Assembly (NCBI RefSeq): GCF_001750685.1
Contig: NZ_CP017269.1
Coordinates: forward strand, 3,327,416-3,391,415
Source: Geosporobacter ferrireducens
Lineage (GTDB): Bacteria > Bacillota > Clostridia > Peptostreptococcales > Thermotaleaceae
Direction: 5' to 3'
Length of the DNA stretch: 64,000 nucleotides
A model generated the notes under the pieces. That model was not told the DNA's origin. It was given only the letters and a program-made list of their open reading frames with translations, and did not search any database. This document shows positions 1 to 8,741 of this stretch, in pieces. Made by a program: the position numbers and the translations under genes. Position 1 is the first letter of the stretch. Every line of letters begins with the position of its first letter.

Positions 1-1
1 A

Positions 2-2092
2 TCGGAACAAAACATGGCATCCCTTATGACAGAAAATGAAACCTTAAGACAGAGAGTATTAGAACTGGAACAAAGCCTTACGGTACAAAAAAATAAAGAG
101 GATTCACTAAATAGGGAGTTGAACTTTTTCTACCGCTTTATTGATCAATCACCTTCACTGCTTTGGCAATCGAATGCTTCCGGAGAAGCAATCTATTGTA
201 ACAAAAGTTGGCTAGATTTTGTAGGGCTGGAATTGACAGATGTGTTAGGCGGCGAATGGAGAAAAGCCATCCATAAAGATGATTGGATAGAATATAACCA
301 TATTTATCAAAATGCGGCAAGTCATTGTATTCCCTTTACCAGAGAATATCGTTTAAGACATCGGAGTGGGGAATATTACTGGATGATTGATACGGGAAGG
401 CCTACTATGGATAAGGTGGGAAGGTTCCAAGGGTATGTGGGCGCTAGCTGTGAGATTACAGAACATAGACGCAGAGACGAAGAACTAAAAATGAGCGAGA
501 AAAAATATCGGGAGGTTTTTCATAATTCGAGCAGCGGCATTATTCTGGATAAGATTACAGATATCCATGGCTCTAAATTTATAGAAGCCAATGATCAAGC
601 ATGTAGAATGCTGGAATATACAAGAGAAGAGCTGATGGAAATAGATTTTTCCCTTATTTGCTGTGAAGGAAACCGGATAAAACAACTGATGTCCGATTTA
701 TGCACAGAGAACCGTATTTCCGGAGAGCAGTTATTAGAAACCTACGTTAGTACAAAGGCAGGAAGGTATATTCCTGTAGAGATCAGCTTAAAACATTTTG
801 AACTTCATGACCAACAATATATCCTATGGATTATACGAAACATTTCCAGGAGAAAAGAAATTGAAGAGAGATTACGGCAAAGTGAATTAAGATACCGTAA
901 GCTCTTTAAGTTTTGTCCGGAAGCGTTGTTTGTCATTGATGAAGAAAAGATCTTACTGGTCAACAAGGCTGCGGCAGAGCTTTTGGGTGCAGAAAAAGTG
1001 GACGAGGTGATTGGAAGAGAACATACAGACTTTGTTCATCCTGATCTTCGTGAATTTTACGAGCAAAGAATTAATATGATGAAAAATGAACGAAAAAATG
1101 CACTGCCTACAGAACAACGATTTGTACGTTTAGACGGGTCTCTGGTAGATGTAGAGGTGGCAGGTACGTATATCTACTATGATGATAAAATGACTTATCT
1201 TCTTATTGCCAGGGATATTAGCGAGAGAAAAAAATTGGACAAGCTGAAGAATGAGGTAGATGAAAGTAATCGAAGACTTATTGAAGCGGTAGAATATGAT
1301 AAGTTAAAAAGCGAGTTTTTTGCAAACATATCCCATGAACTAAAGACACCATTGAATGTAATTCTGGGAGCAGTACAGCTTCAAGAGCTGTACCTGAATA
1401 AGGGCAAGACTGCACCGCTAGAGACGACTCAGAAAAATATAAAAATGATTAAGCAAAACAGCTATCGATTGATCCGGTTAGTAAATAACCTGATTGACAT
1501 TACAAAGATAGACTGTGGCTATATGCAGATGAGGCTGCAAAATGAGGATATCACAAAAATGGTAAAAGATATCACATCTTCTGTTCAAGACTACGCTCAC
1601 CTCAAGGGCGTTATCATTGAATGTCATATGTCTATCCCTCAAAAAAGAATAACCTGTGATCCGGACCATATCGAGCGCGTTCTTCTGAATCTCATTTCCA
1701 ATGCGATTAAATTTACAGACCAAGGCGGTAGAATAGATGTATTCCTGGGCGAAGATGAAGTGGAAGGATACATCGTATTATCTGTTATGGATACAGGCAT
1801 TGGCATACCACAAGAAAAACAAAAAATTATATTTGAAAGATTTCATCAGATAGATAAGTCGCTCTCTAGAAATCAAGAGGGCAGCGGGATCGGGCTTTCC
1901 ATCGTAAAAGCGCTGGTAGAAATGCATGGCGGCTATATCACAGTAAAAAGTGAATATGGAAAAGGCAGCGTATTTACCGTAAGACTGCCTGTGACGCATG
2001 AGGAGAAGCCTAATGATGAGCCAGCGGGAGTGAATGCATGGACCAATCAGGCAGAGCGAATCAACATCGAGTTTTCCGATATTTATTTTTAG
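2..2092 (+). CDS. Multi-PAS sensor histidine kinase (5' end possibly outside window)
   Basis: A hybrid-free sensor kinase that should autophosphorylate and pass phosphate to an unlinked response regulator. The frame is open to the left window edge. The first ATG at 14 has no visible ribosome site, so the true start may lie upstream. Counting residues from that ATG, an N-terminal coiled-coil stretch is followed by three PAS domains (about 38-150, 165-280 and 295-410), a HisKA domain with the H-box SHELKTPLN (His about 441), and a HATPase domain with N box NLISNAIKFTDQGG and G boxes DTGIGIP and GSGIGLSIVKALVEMHGG. There are no clear transmembrane segments, so it is probably cytoplasmic and sensing a soluble or redox signal. 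No response regulator gene is adjacent. Confidence 0.9.
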   Translation, partial: SEQNMASLMTENETLRQRVLELEQSLTVQKNKEDSLNRELNFFYRFIDQSPSLLWQSNASGEAIYCNKSWLDFVGLELTDVLGGEWRKAIHKDDWIEYNHIYQNAASHCIPFTREYRLRHRSGEYYWMIDTGRPTMDKVGRFQGYVGASCEITEHRRRDEELKMSEKKYREVFHNSSSGIILDKITDIHGSKFIEANDQACRMLEYTREELMEIDFSLICCEGNRIKQLMSDLCTENRISGEQLLETYVSTKAGRYIPVEISLKHFELHDQQYILWIIRNISRRKEIEERLRQSELRYRKLFKFCPEALFVIDEEKILLVNKAAAELLGAEKVDEVIGREHTDFVHPDLREFYEQRINMMKNERKNALPTEQRFVRLDGSLVDVEVAGTYIYYDDKMTYLLIARDISERKKLDKLKNEVDESNRRLIEAVEYDKLKSEFFANISHELKTPLNVILGAVQLQELYLNKGKTAPLETTQKNIKMIKQNSYRLIRLVNNLIDITKIDCGYMQMRLQNEDITKMVKDITSSVQDYAHLKGVIIECHMSIPQKRITCDPDHIERVLLNLISNAIKFTDQGGRIDVFLGEDEVEGYIVLSVMDTGIGIPQEKQKIIFERFHQIDKSLSRNQEGSGIGLSIVKALVEMHGGYITVKSEYGKGSVFTVRLPVTHEEKPNDEPAGVNAWTNQAERINIEFSDIYF

Positions 2093-2173
2093 AAATACTT
2101 TTGCAAAGCTTTTGAAAGAAAACTGAATACCTTGCTTTATGTCGTCAAAGAATAAAGATGAGGTGATGAAGTT

Positions 2174-2359
2174 ATGAAAAAAGAAAAAAAGGAACCGGAG
2201 ATATTTCTAGAAAATAGATTTGCTGAGCCAGGTGCAGTAGAAGATATTCAACAGCTGCATTTCAATAAAAGACCTTTAAAATCCGGTGCTATCGCTGGGA
2301 CAGAAAACCAAATCAATACGGCTGGAGCTACCAGCAGCACACCGGAAGATAAAGAATAA
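2174..2359 (+). CDS. Small hydrophilic protein of unknown function (61 aa)
   Basis: A short, charged, probably soluble protein that starts MKKEKKEPEIF and ends SSTPEDKE. I do not recognise the family. It begins at an ATG preceded by a good GAGGTGATG ribosome site and is followed directly by a hairpin terminator, which is why I accept it despite its length. It has no Cys, no transmembrane segment and no signal peptide. It lies 80 bp after the sensor kinase and may share its transcript, so a link to the kinase is possible but is only inference from position. Confidence 0.6.
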   Translation: MKKEKKEPEIFLENRFAEPGAVEDIQQLHFNKRPLKSGAIAGTENQINTAGATSSTPEDKE

Positions 2360-2361
2360 GG

Positions 2362-2384
2362 CCCTCTTGTATAGAGGGTTTTAT
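2362..2384 (+). terminator. Rho-independent terminator after the 61-aa gene
   Basis: A 6-bp stem CCCTCT/AGAGGG with a 5-nt loop is followed by a T-rich run. It lies a few bases after the stop codon. Confidence 0.7.
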
Positions 2385-2432
2385 TCTTTAAGGTATTTAT
2401 ATGCGCCGATTATGTGAGATAGCGGAGTCATA

Positions 2433-2482
2433 GGGACGGTTCGTCTGGCACAGATGTTTTTTATGTGCCTGAGGAACTGTCC
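2433..2482. repeat. Palindromic intergenic repeat (REP/MITE-like)
   Basis: Two long imperfect arms, 2433-2452 and 2464-2482, pair over nearly their whole length (GGACGGTTC against GAACTGTCC and GGCACA against TGTGCC) around a short T-rich loop. It lies in a gene-free stretch and lacks the tail expected of a simple terminator. Similar GGGACGGTTC...GGCAC palindromes are, from memory, dispersed in many Clostridia genomes, but I saw no second copy in this window. Confidence 0.5.
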
Positions 2483-2641
2483 TCGTGGCGTAGCGAATGT
2501 AACATATTTATTGCAACTTATATATAAATTTTTCTGAAACAATTTGCTTTAGAAAATCGTCTTCTTAGACAGAGGATTTATCTTGAGGGTATGTACAACA
2601 GTTTATCCAATCCACAAAAATTCTAAGAGAGGAGATGTATC

Positions 2642-4276
2642 ATGAGAAGTGTTGCAAAGGCATTAGTAGTATTGTTGCTCTATGTAAGTGTGTTTACAGG
2701 TGTTTCATTTGCAGAAGGTATATACGATAAACAAGCTGGGGAAAAAGCAAAGAATGAAAAAGTACTGACCGTAGAATTGCCATTTATATCCCGAGGATTA
2801 GATCCGCAGCTATGTATTAGCACCTCAGAAGGTACTGTAATCAATAATCTGTATGAAGGATTAATGAGAGAAGTAAAAGGAAAGCTGGAGCCGGCTGCTG
2901 CGGAAAGCTATGAGGTGTCAAAGGATGGCATGAGATATACCTTCAAGCTAAGAAATACAAACTGGTCCGATGGAAAACCGGTAACAGCCGGAGATTTTGA
3001 ATATGCATGGAAGCGATTATTAGATCCTCAGACAACTGCAGAGATGGCTTTTATGCTGTATGGGGTAAAGGGTGCTGAAGACTATAACCAATCCCTTGGA
3101 ACTGCTGAACAAGTAGGGATTAAAGCAGTAGACGACCGTACTTTGGAAGTAGTATTGAAAGAGCCGATGCCGCAATTCCTAAGCATTCTTTCATTACCCA
3201 TGCTGATGCCTGTTAGAAAAGATGGAGTAGAAAAATCGGAGGAAGGTTGGAGCATAGATCCACAAAAAGCTGTTTCAAACGGCCCTTTTGTACTGGAAGC
3301 CTATGATAGCGCCGGTAAGGCACTTTTAAAGAAAAACGCTGAATACTGGAAAGCTGGGGATGTAAAACTTGATAAAATTCATGTGTTATTTGTGCCGGAT
3401 GAAGATGCAGCCCTAACTGCATATTACTCCGGAGAGGTAGATATTTTAAACTCAATACCTGTTAGTGAAATCTCAAGACTTCAAGCCGAAGAGCCCAATT
3501 TCTACAACTTTCCCCAGGTCGGGACTGCCTATTATGTTTTTAATACCTCAAAGGCCCCTTTAGATAACAAGCTAGTGAGAAAAGCACTTTCTCTAGCTGT
3601 TAATCGTAAGGTTTTAATTGACCAATACATACAGGGCGGACAGATTCCAGCCACCGGATTTACACCTCCGGGATTGGTGGATATGGAAGGCAGAGAATTC
3701 CATAAAACTGCAGGAAACTATGGAATTGATCCTAATGACGCAAGAATAGAGGAAGCAAAAAAACTATTAGCAGAAGCGGGGTATGCGGAAGGGAAAGACT
3801 TCCCTGAAGTTGAACTTCTTTATAATACCAGCGAAGCAAATAAACTGATTGCAGAAACGATACAGGAAATGTGGCAGAAAAATCTGGGGATCAAGGTAAA
3901 GCTGATTAGCCAGGAATGGGTAGTGTTCATGGACCAAAGATCTCAAGGCAACTTTCACATTGCAAGGGCCGGTTGGATGGGAGACTATGCAGATCCCGTT
4001 GCCATGCTTGAACTCTGGACTTCATCTTCTGCCCTCAATGATGGAAAGTGGAAAAGCCCAGAGTTTGACAAGTTGATTGAAGACTCAAAACTAGCTGTCG
4101 GACAGAAAAGATTTGATTTACTCTATAAAGCACAAGACATCATGATGGAAGAAATGATTGTAATGCCTCTTTACTACTATACCGATCCAATGATGGTCAG
4201 AGATTATGTGAAAGGTTGGGAAAGGACCTCAGGCGGATATTTGTATTTTGGAGATGGAGCAGATATTTTAAAGTAG
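2642..4276 (+). CDS. Peptide ABC transporter substrate-binding protein (OppA/SBP_bac_5 family)
   Basis: An extracytoplasmic binding protein that captures oligopeptides for an Opp-type importer. At 544 aa it has the usual length of the family. An N-terminal hydrophobic segment (about residues 5-24) ends near SFAEG. The family signature region follows, with VINNLYEGLM, WSDGKPVTAGDFEYAWKRLLDP and the C-terminal half containing RKALSLAVNRK and FHIARAGWMGDYADP. The ATG has a strong AGAGAGGAG site. Unusually for a Gram-positive member there is no lipobox Cys, so the mature protein would be secreted or held by an uncleaved signal. No permease or ATPase gene is adjacent, so it is an orphan that must work with a transporter elsewhere. 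Confidence 0.9.
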   Translation: MRSVAKALVVLLLYVSVFTGVSFAEGIYDKQAGEKAKNEKVLTVELPFISRGLDPQLCISTSEGTVINNLYEGLMREVKGKLEPAAAESYEVSKDGMRYTFKLRNTNWSDGKPVTAGDFEYAWKRLLDPQTTAEMAFMLYGVKGAEDYNQSLGTAEQVGIKAVDDRTLEVVLKEPMPQFLSILSLPMLMPVRKDGVEKSEEGWSIDPQKAVSNGPFVLEAYDSAGKALLKKNAEYWKAGDVKLDKIHVLFVPDEDAALTAYYSGEVDILNSIPVSEISRLQAEEPNFYNFPQVGTAYYVFNTSKAPLDNKLVRKALSLAVNRKVLIDQYIQGGQIPATGFTPPGLVDMEGREFHKTAGNYGIDPNDARIEEAKKLLAEAGYAEGKDFPEVELLYNTSEANKLIAETIQEMWQKNLGIKVKLISQEWVVFMDQRSQGNFHIARAGWMGDYADPVAMLELWTSSSALNDGKWKSPEFDKLIEDSKLAVGQKRFDLLYKAQDIMMEEMIVMPLYYYTDPMMVRDYVKGWERTSGGYLYFGDGADILK

Positions 4277-4284
4277 CAGTGAAA

Positions 4285-4314
4285 AAAGATGGTATGTTCA
4301 GTACCATCTTTTTA
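4285..4314 (+). terminator. Terminator after the OppA-like gene
   Basis: A 10-bp stem AAAGATGGTA/TACCATCTTT with a short loop is followed by T residues. It lies just after the stop codon. Confidence 0.8.
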
Positions 4315-4436
4315 TAATGGTTTGCAAACGAAGATGACTCTATTTGACAAAGAAGGAAAGTACATGGTACTATTGAAAGAGTGTTTCCTATCGTTATTAT
4401 ACGTCTAAGCATAAGGCAAAATACATAAGAATAATT

Positions 4437-4480
4437 AGTCAGTTCGCAATTATCCTGACTTAAAACAAAACTACGGAGGG
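4437..4480 (+). promoter_or_regulatory. preQ1-I riboswitch (translational type)
   Basis: The stem AGTCAG/CTGACT (4437-4442 with 4455-4460) encloses a loop beginning TTCGCAA. It is followed by the A-rich tail TAAAACAAAACTACGGAGG, which contains the ribosome site of the next gene. This is the class I preQ1 aptamer plan, and it resembles the well-known short translational members in which the tail folds back on the loop and hides the Shine-Dalgarno sequence when preQ1 binds. The downstream QueT gene fits. Confidence 0.85.
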
Positions 4481-4487
4481 TTGAAAA

Positions 4488-4952
4488 ATGAAAAAAACAG
4501 TATTTTTGGTGCAGGCTGCACTGATCGGGGCGATCTATGCCGTGATTACCATTGCTTTTGCACCCATTAGTTATGGGGAGATCCAGGTGAGGATTTCTGA
4601 GGCCCTGACGATCTTGCCCTTCTTTACACCGGCGGCTATACCGGGATTGTTTGTAGGTTGTATCGTAGCCAACATCTACGGTGGCGGAGGACCTGTGGAC
4701 ATTGTATTTGGCAGTCTGGCAACACTGCTGGCGGCATTTTTGTCCTATAAGGTGCCGAAGAAGTGGATGGTGCCGATTCCGCCGATTGTTGTGAATGGGA
4801 TCGTAGTAGGGTTTATATTAAACTATTTATATCAGGTTCCCTTACTTGCTGCAATGGGCTGGGTAACATTGGGTCAGACGATAGCATGCTACGGGTTAGG
4901 TTATCCCTTGATAGGACTGCTAGAGAGATATAGAGATAAGATCTTTAGATAA
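4488..4952 (+). CDS. queT: QueT family queuosine-precursor transporter
   Basis: An integral membrane substrate-specific (S) component of an ECF-type importer for queuosine precursors. The 154-aa length and several hydrophobic segments (about residues 5-30, 45-70, 72-85, 95-115 and 120-145) match the family. Recognisable stretches are YAVITIAFAPISYGEIQVRI near the N-terminus, with the QVRISEAL motif, and IPGLFVGCIVANIYGGGG. The start codon is fixed by the riboswitch and ribosome site immediately upstream. Expression should fall when preQ1 is plentiful. The energising ECF module would be encoded elsewhere. Confidence 0.9.
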   Translation: MKKTVFLVQAALIGAIYAVITIAFAPISYGEIQVRISEALTILPFFTPAAIPGLFVGCIVANIYGGGGPVDIVFGSLATLLAAFLSYKVPKKWMVPIPPIVVNGIVVGFILNYLYQVPLLAAMGWVTLGQTIACYGLGYPLIGLLERYRDKIFR

Positions 4953-4954
4953 AA

Positions 4955-4989
4955 ACAGAGGTTGGACGAAAGTCCGACCTCTGTTTTTT
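4955..4989 (+). terminator. Terminator after queT
   Basis: A 13-bp stem ACAGAGGTTGGAC/GTCCGACCTCTGT with a GAAA tetraloop is followed by a T run. It is a strong rho-independent terminator. Confidence 0.9.
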
Positions 4990-5171
4990 ATGTGAAGACC
5001 TTAAACTAAAGATGTATTAGAGAAATATAGTATAAAGAAGGATCAAGAATAAATGGTTAATAACGGACTTTTGTAGATAATTTGGAATTTATGTATATTA
5101 GTGGAGGATAAAAAATATTTCAGTCGAAATAATTACATATGCTTGGGTTAACGAAATAAAAAGGAAAGCAG

Positions 5172-6140
5172 GTGCTTTTTCTAATGAGCTCCATAGGAAA
5201 TGCTCTGAAACTATACTTATTGCTTCAAAGTAAAGGTAAAATGAAAATAAGGGATATAGCAAAAGAATTAGAGGTTGATGAGAGAACCGTAAGAAGATAT
5301 CGGGATGACTTAGAACAGGCAATGATATATATAGACTCACAGGCAGGAAAACATGGTGGATATTATCTTCACAATGACAATTATCTTCTTGGCCTCAATT
5401 TGACTTGTGAAGAATATTTGACATTTCTAATGATAAAAGAAGAACTGGAAAAATCAAACCATGTTGTTTTGAAAGACTATGATTCTGCATTGCAAAAAAT
5501 TCAACAAGTGTATATAAGTGGGAAAAACGAAAAAGACAGGATCAATATTTTTAATTTCATCGCGAAAGGAACAAAAGCAAATATTAACATAAATGAAGAA
5601 AGGAAAAAATTGATCGATATCCATGCCGCTGCTTTAACCAAAAATAAAATACAAATTCAATATACTTCTTTGAGTTCAGGTTTGACAGAAAGAATTGTAA
5701 GACCCTATGCAACGATACAGTACAAAGGAGATATGTACTTTACAGGATACTGTGAGAGAAAACAAGCTATTGCAGATTTCAAGCTATGCAGAATACATGA
5801 ATATACCGTTCTTAATGAAAAGTTTTTAGCGGATAAATCTTTTGATCTGGACGAGTACATGAAAAATTGCATTGGTATTTTCAAAGATGATGAAATCCAT
5901 ATCAAATTGAAGGTATATCATCCAATGTCACAGATCGTGAAAGAAAAAATATGGGTAGAAAATCAAATCATCACAGAAAATGAAGAAGATCATTCTATTA
6001 TATATGAGGCAACGATGAAAGGGGTTGAAGAGATTAAGAGTTGGATTTTGAGTATGGGAAGCAAGGTGAAAGTAATCAGTCCTCAATTCCTAGCGGATAA
6101 AATAAAAAATGAAATAAAAAATATGCACAAAATTTATTAA
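5172..6140 (+). CDS. WYL-domain transcriptional regulator with N-terminal HTH, upstream of cas operon
   Basis: A ligand-responsive DNA-binding regulator. An N-terminal winged HTH (about residues 5-60, with MKIRDIAKELEVDERTVRRY) is followed by a WYL domain (about 140-215, with IQIQYTSLSSGLTERIVRPYATIQYKGDMYFTGYC) and a WCX-like C-terminal domain. The reading frame can start at GTG 5172, with an AAGGA site 6 bp upstream, or at ATG 5184. It sits on the same strand, 65 bp before cas6. WYL proteins are known as regulators of CRISPR-Cas and other defence loci, so control of this cas operon is a reasonable inference. An imperfect palindrome lies in the gap to cas6. Confidence 0.85.
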   Translation: MLFLMSSIGNALKLYLLLQSKGKMKIRDIAKELEVDERTVRRYRDDLEQAMIYIDSQAGKHGGYYLHNDNYLLGLNLTCEEYLTFLMIKEELEKSNHVVLKDYDSALQKIQQVYISGKNEKDRINIFNFIAKGTKANININEERKKLIDIHAAALTKNKIQIQYTSLSSGLTERIVRPYATIQYKGDMYFTGYCERKQAIADFKLCRIHEYTVLNEKFLADKSFDLDEYMKNCIGIFKDDEIHIKLKVYHPMSQIVKEKIWVENQIITENEEDHSIIYEATMKGVEEIKSWILSMGSKVKVISPQFLADKIKNEIKNMHKIY

Positions 6141-6161
6141 ATTTTATTATGTGCTGATATC

Positions 6162-6176
6162 TGACCAGGTTGATCA
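6162..6176. promoter_or_regulatory. Candidate operator between the WYL gene and cas6
   Basis: The sequence TGACCA GGT TGATCA is an imperfect palindrome (TGRYCA half-sites with a 3-bp spacer). It sits in the 65-bp gap just before the ribosome site of cas6. A wider CTGAT/ATCAG pair (6154-6158 and 6173-6177) overlaps it. The assignment to the WYL regulator is inference from position. Confidence 0.35.
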
Positions 6177-6205
6177 GTACAATGAAAATATGAGGAGGTG
6201 AAAAA

Positions 6206-6934
6206 ATGCGTCTAAAATGTGAATACAAAGCCAGCAAAATACCCATTACCTACCAGATGATGTTTGTAAGCCTAATCAAGGAGGCTTTGAAAATTTCAGA
6301 TAGTGATTATTTTCAAAAACTGTACAAGTATGGAGATGCGGCAAACAAACAGAGCAAGAATTTTACCTTTGCCGTATACATGAAAGATTACGAAATTGCA
6401 GATGAAATATTTAGCATCAAAGATAAAGTTGTATTAAATATCAGTTCACCGGATTTAGAATTTATGATTAAGGTATATAATGGTTTGCTGAAGCTCAATC
6501 AGTTCAAGTATAAAGACTATTTATTAAACAAGATCAGAATAGACTTAGTGAAAGAAAAAGAAATTACAAGCAGTGAAGTAATGTTAAAAACTCTATCTCC
6601 CATATGTATCAAAACAAAAAATCATCGATTTATGAAACCGGAAGATGAAACCTATGTAGATGAATTGAACTACATTGCTGATATTGTACTGCGAAACTAT
6701 CGTGGACAAGGATTACAAGAAAAACTGGATTTTATACCTTTACAGATGAAGAAGACGGTTGTTAAAGAAGAAATCAGAGACTACAAAGCTAATACAGGAG
6801 ACAAGCATTTACAGATCCATGCCTATGCAGGCACTTTTAAACTAAAGGGTAATGTAGATGATCTAAAAGATTTATATGCATTAGGGATCAGCTTTAAGAG
6901 AAATCAGGGATTTGGAATGGTGGAGGTGATTTAA
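6206..6934 (+). CDS. cas6: Cas6 CRISPR pre-crRNA endoribonuclease
   Basis: It should cut the repeat RNA to release mature crRNAs with an 8-nt 5' handle. The length (242 aa), the position as first gene of a type I-B operon and the C-terminal Gly-rich signature GISFKRNQGFGMVEV identify the RAMP fold. The ATG follows a perfect GAGGAGGTG site. No His is found before residue 140; the others are near 202 and 206. Many Cas6 enzymes use a His in the N-terminal third, so the catalytic residues may differ here. The aligned region reads KLYKYGDAANKQSKNFTF, with Tyr where a His is often seen (alignment by eye). Confidence 0.9.
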   Translation: MRLKCEYKASKIPITYQMMFVSLIKEALKISDSDYFQKLYKYGDAANKQSKNFTFAVYMKDYEIADEIFSIKDKVVLNISSPDLEFMIKVYNGLLKLNQFKYKDYLLNKIRIDLVKEKEITSSEVMLKTLSPICIKTKNHRFMKPEDETYVDELNYIADIVLRNYRGQGLQEKLDFIPLQMKKTVVKEEIRDYKANTGDKHLQIHAYAGTFKLKGNVDDLKDLYALGISFKRNQGFGMVEVI

Positions 6935-8740
6935 CTGAAACTAAAATTGTATTTGAATGATTGGTTTATTAATATGGGATTGATTGGCTTTATCAGGATT
7001 TTGAAGGAAGCAGGTAAAATCGATGATAATGACATAAAAAAGATGAAAAACAACTATATAGAATTCAACAGTGAATTATTAGAGGATTTTCATAAAAACT
7101 ATTTTGACTATTTTCTAAAAAGATATGATATATCCGTTCGGGAATGTGAAAAGATTGACCGATATCTGTTGATCGCTCAGAAGGAAGATAAGTTTAAAAA
7201 TGCTACTGATTGGATAAAAGGGGTTGTAGATAATAATCGTAAAAAGATAAAGGGAAAGCTTGAAAATAAGGTATTTGAACAGCAATTTGATGAAATTTAT
7301 AAGAACCTCAGCAAAATTAAGAAAGCAGATCAGATAGAAGAATTAAAGGACAGCGTTTCACAATTTAAGAAACTTATGACAGTAAAAGATGTAAATAATA
7401 AATTGTCAATTAATTTTGTAAGAAGTATTTTTTCCAAACAGTATTTTGGACAAGCTAGTTTTTTACAAAAGCCATGTGCTGCTAAATCTGTAGAAGAGCA
7501 AAGTGAGATAATGTTCAGAGATTATATAAAGCCTGTGATTGGGTTGAGTGAATTAATGGATCAGAGCAAAGACATTGACGCATTGAAGATGAACCTTGAA
7601 AATGAATTGAAAGACAGTAGTCTGTCAAAAAATTATGAAAAAATGTTAAAAACGATATCTGGACTTGCCAAAACAAGGGATTCATTGGAAGCGGTCAAAA
7701 AATGTTTTTATGAAGATATGCTGTACTGCTCCGTATGGGAAAATTTCAGAGCAACCAATGATTTCACAGAAGGCGTTTTCGCACCTCTTGCAGTCAGTAA
7801 TAACAATGCAAAAAATTATATGTGGGATTTTTGTACATTCTATCCTATCAGCGATATAGCAAAGCTTATATTGCTTTGTACTCCTGCCGGTACTGTTGAT
7901 ATGCAGGATGAGTATTTTGGATTTGTAAATCTAGATACAGATGTATATGAATTATTCAGACAGAATGAAAACTTAAGACTTAAAAAAGAAGAAGATAATG
8001 TTTTTGAGAGCTTGATATATGATATTGTCAGTGAGGCAAGGGAAAAGAGTAAGTGGATGCTTCAAAATATATTGTTTATAGAGTTTAAAATGGATATAGA
8101 CTCTAAAAATTGCAAATTAAACTACTTTAATATCCCTAAAAATGTGGCCTCGTATTTCAAAAAGCACGCACAAAATGATTTAGGTGAAATAAAAGACAAG
8201 ACGTTTAAGAAGGACCTCGTTGCATTAATGTTAGATAATAAGACTATCAAGACCATAACGTATCAATACAATGAGAAAAGTAAAGGTAAAGAACAGATTG
8301 CCAATAATATTGAGCGATTGATAGAAGTCAAGTTGAGAAGTATTATCTCTTCCGAAAAATACTCGGCGTATGATGCCCTACTGGCTACCATAGCAAAACA
8401 TAAGTTTAATAGAACGAAGGAAGGGTGTGAAAAAGTGGATAGTAAGAAAATATGGGTTATCTACAAGAGCGGACAAGAATTGAATACTTATTTCAAAAGA
8501 AATCAATCAGAGAACAAAATTCAGGGAATCGCATATCGTCTTTTAAATGCAAGCAAGGCAGGTAATAAAAAGGAATTCTTGGATTCGCTATTAAGGATTT
8601 ATATGACTGCAGGTAAAGAAGTACCTTCAATCTTTTTAAATGTAATGCATGAACAAGATTTAGAATTTGAAACGGTTGCCCATGCATTTGTATCCGGATT
8701 AATCTCAAGTGAAAATCATGGTGTAAAGGAGGATAAATAA
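6935..8740 (+). CDS. cas8b: Cas8b1/Cst1, large subunit of type I-B Cascade
   Basis: The large subunit of the interference complex, which recognises the PAM and recruits Cas3. It is identified by its place between cas6 and cas7/cst2, its size (about 600 aa) and the N-terminal pattern KLKLYLNDWFINMGLIGF, typical of Cst1/Cas8b. The start is unusual. The only conventional in-frame candidate near the N-terminus is TTG at 6947, which would leave the strong GGAGGTGAT site (6922-6930) too far upstream. A CTG at 6935, immediately after the cas6 stop, has about 6 nt spacing and restores the residues that begin the family domain. I therefore place the start at CTG 6935, with moderate confidence. Confidence 0.85.
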   Translation: MKLKLYLNDWFINMGLIGFIRILKEAGKIDDNDIKKMKNNYIEFNSELLEDFHKNYFDYFLKRYDISVRECEKIDRYLLIAQKEDKFKNATDWIKGVVDNNRKKIKGKLENKVFEQQFDEIYKNLSKIKKADQIEELKDSVSQFKKLMTVKDVNNKLSINFVRSIFSKQYFGQASFLQKPCAAKSVEEQSEIMFRDYIKPVIGLSELMDQSKDIDALKMNLENELKDSSLSKNYEKMLKTISGLAKTRDSLEAVKKCFYEDMLYCSVWENFRATNDFTEGVFAPLAVSNNNAKNYMWDFCTFYPISDIAKLILLCTPAGTVDMQDEYFGFVNLDTDVYELFRQNENLRLKKEEDNVFESLIYDIVSEAREKSKWMLQNILFIEFKMDIDSKNCKLNYFNIPKNVASYFKKHAQNDLGEIKDKTFKKDLVALMLDNKTIKTITYQYNEKSKGKEQIANNIERLIEVKLRSIISSEKYSAYDALLATIAKHKFNRTKEGCEKVDSKKIWVIYKSGQELNTYFKRNQSENKIQGIAYRLLNASKAGNKKEFLDSLLRIYMTAGKEVPSIFLNVMHEQDLEFETVAHAFVSGLISSENHGVKEDK

Positions 8741-8741
8741 T

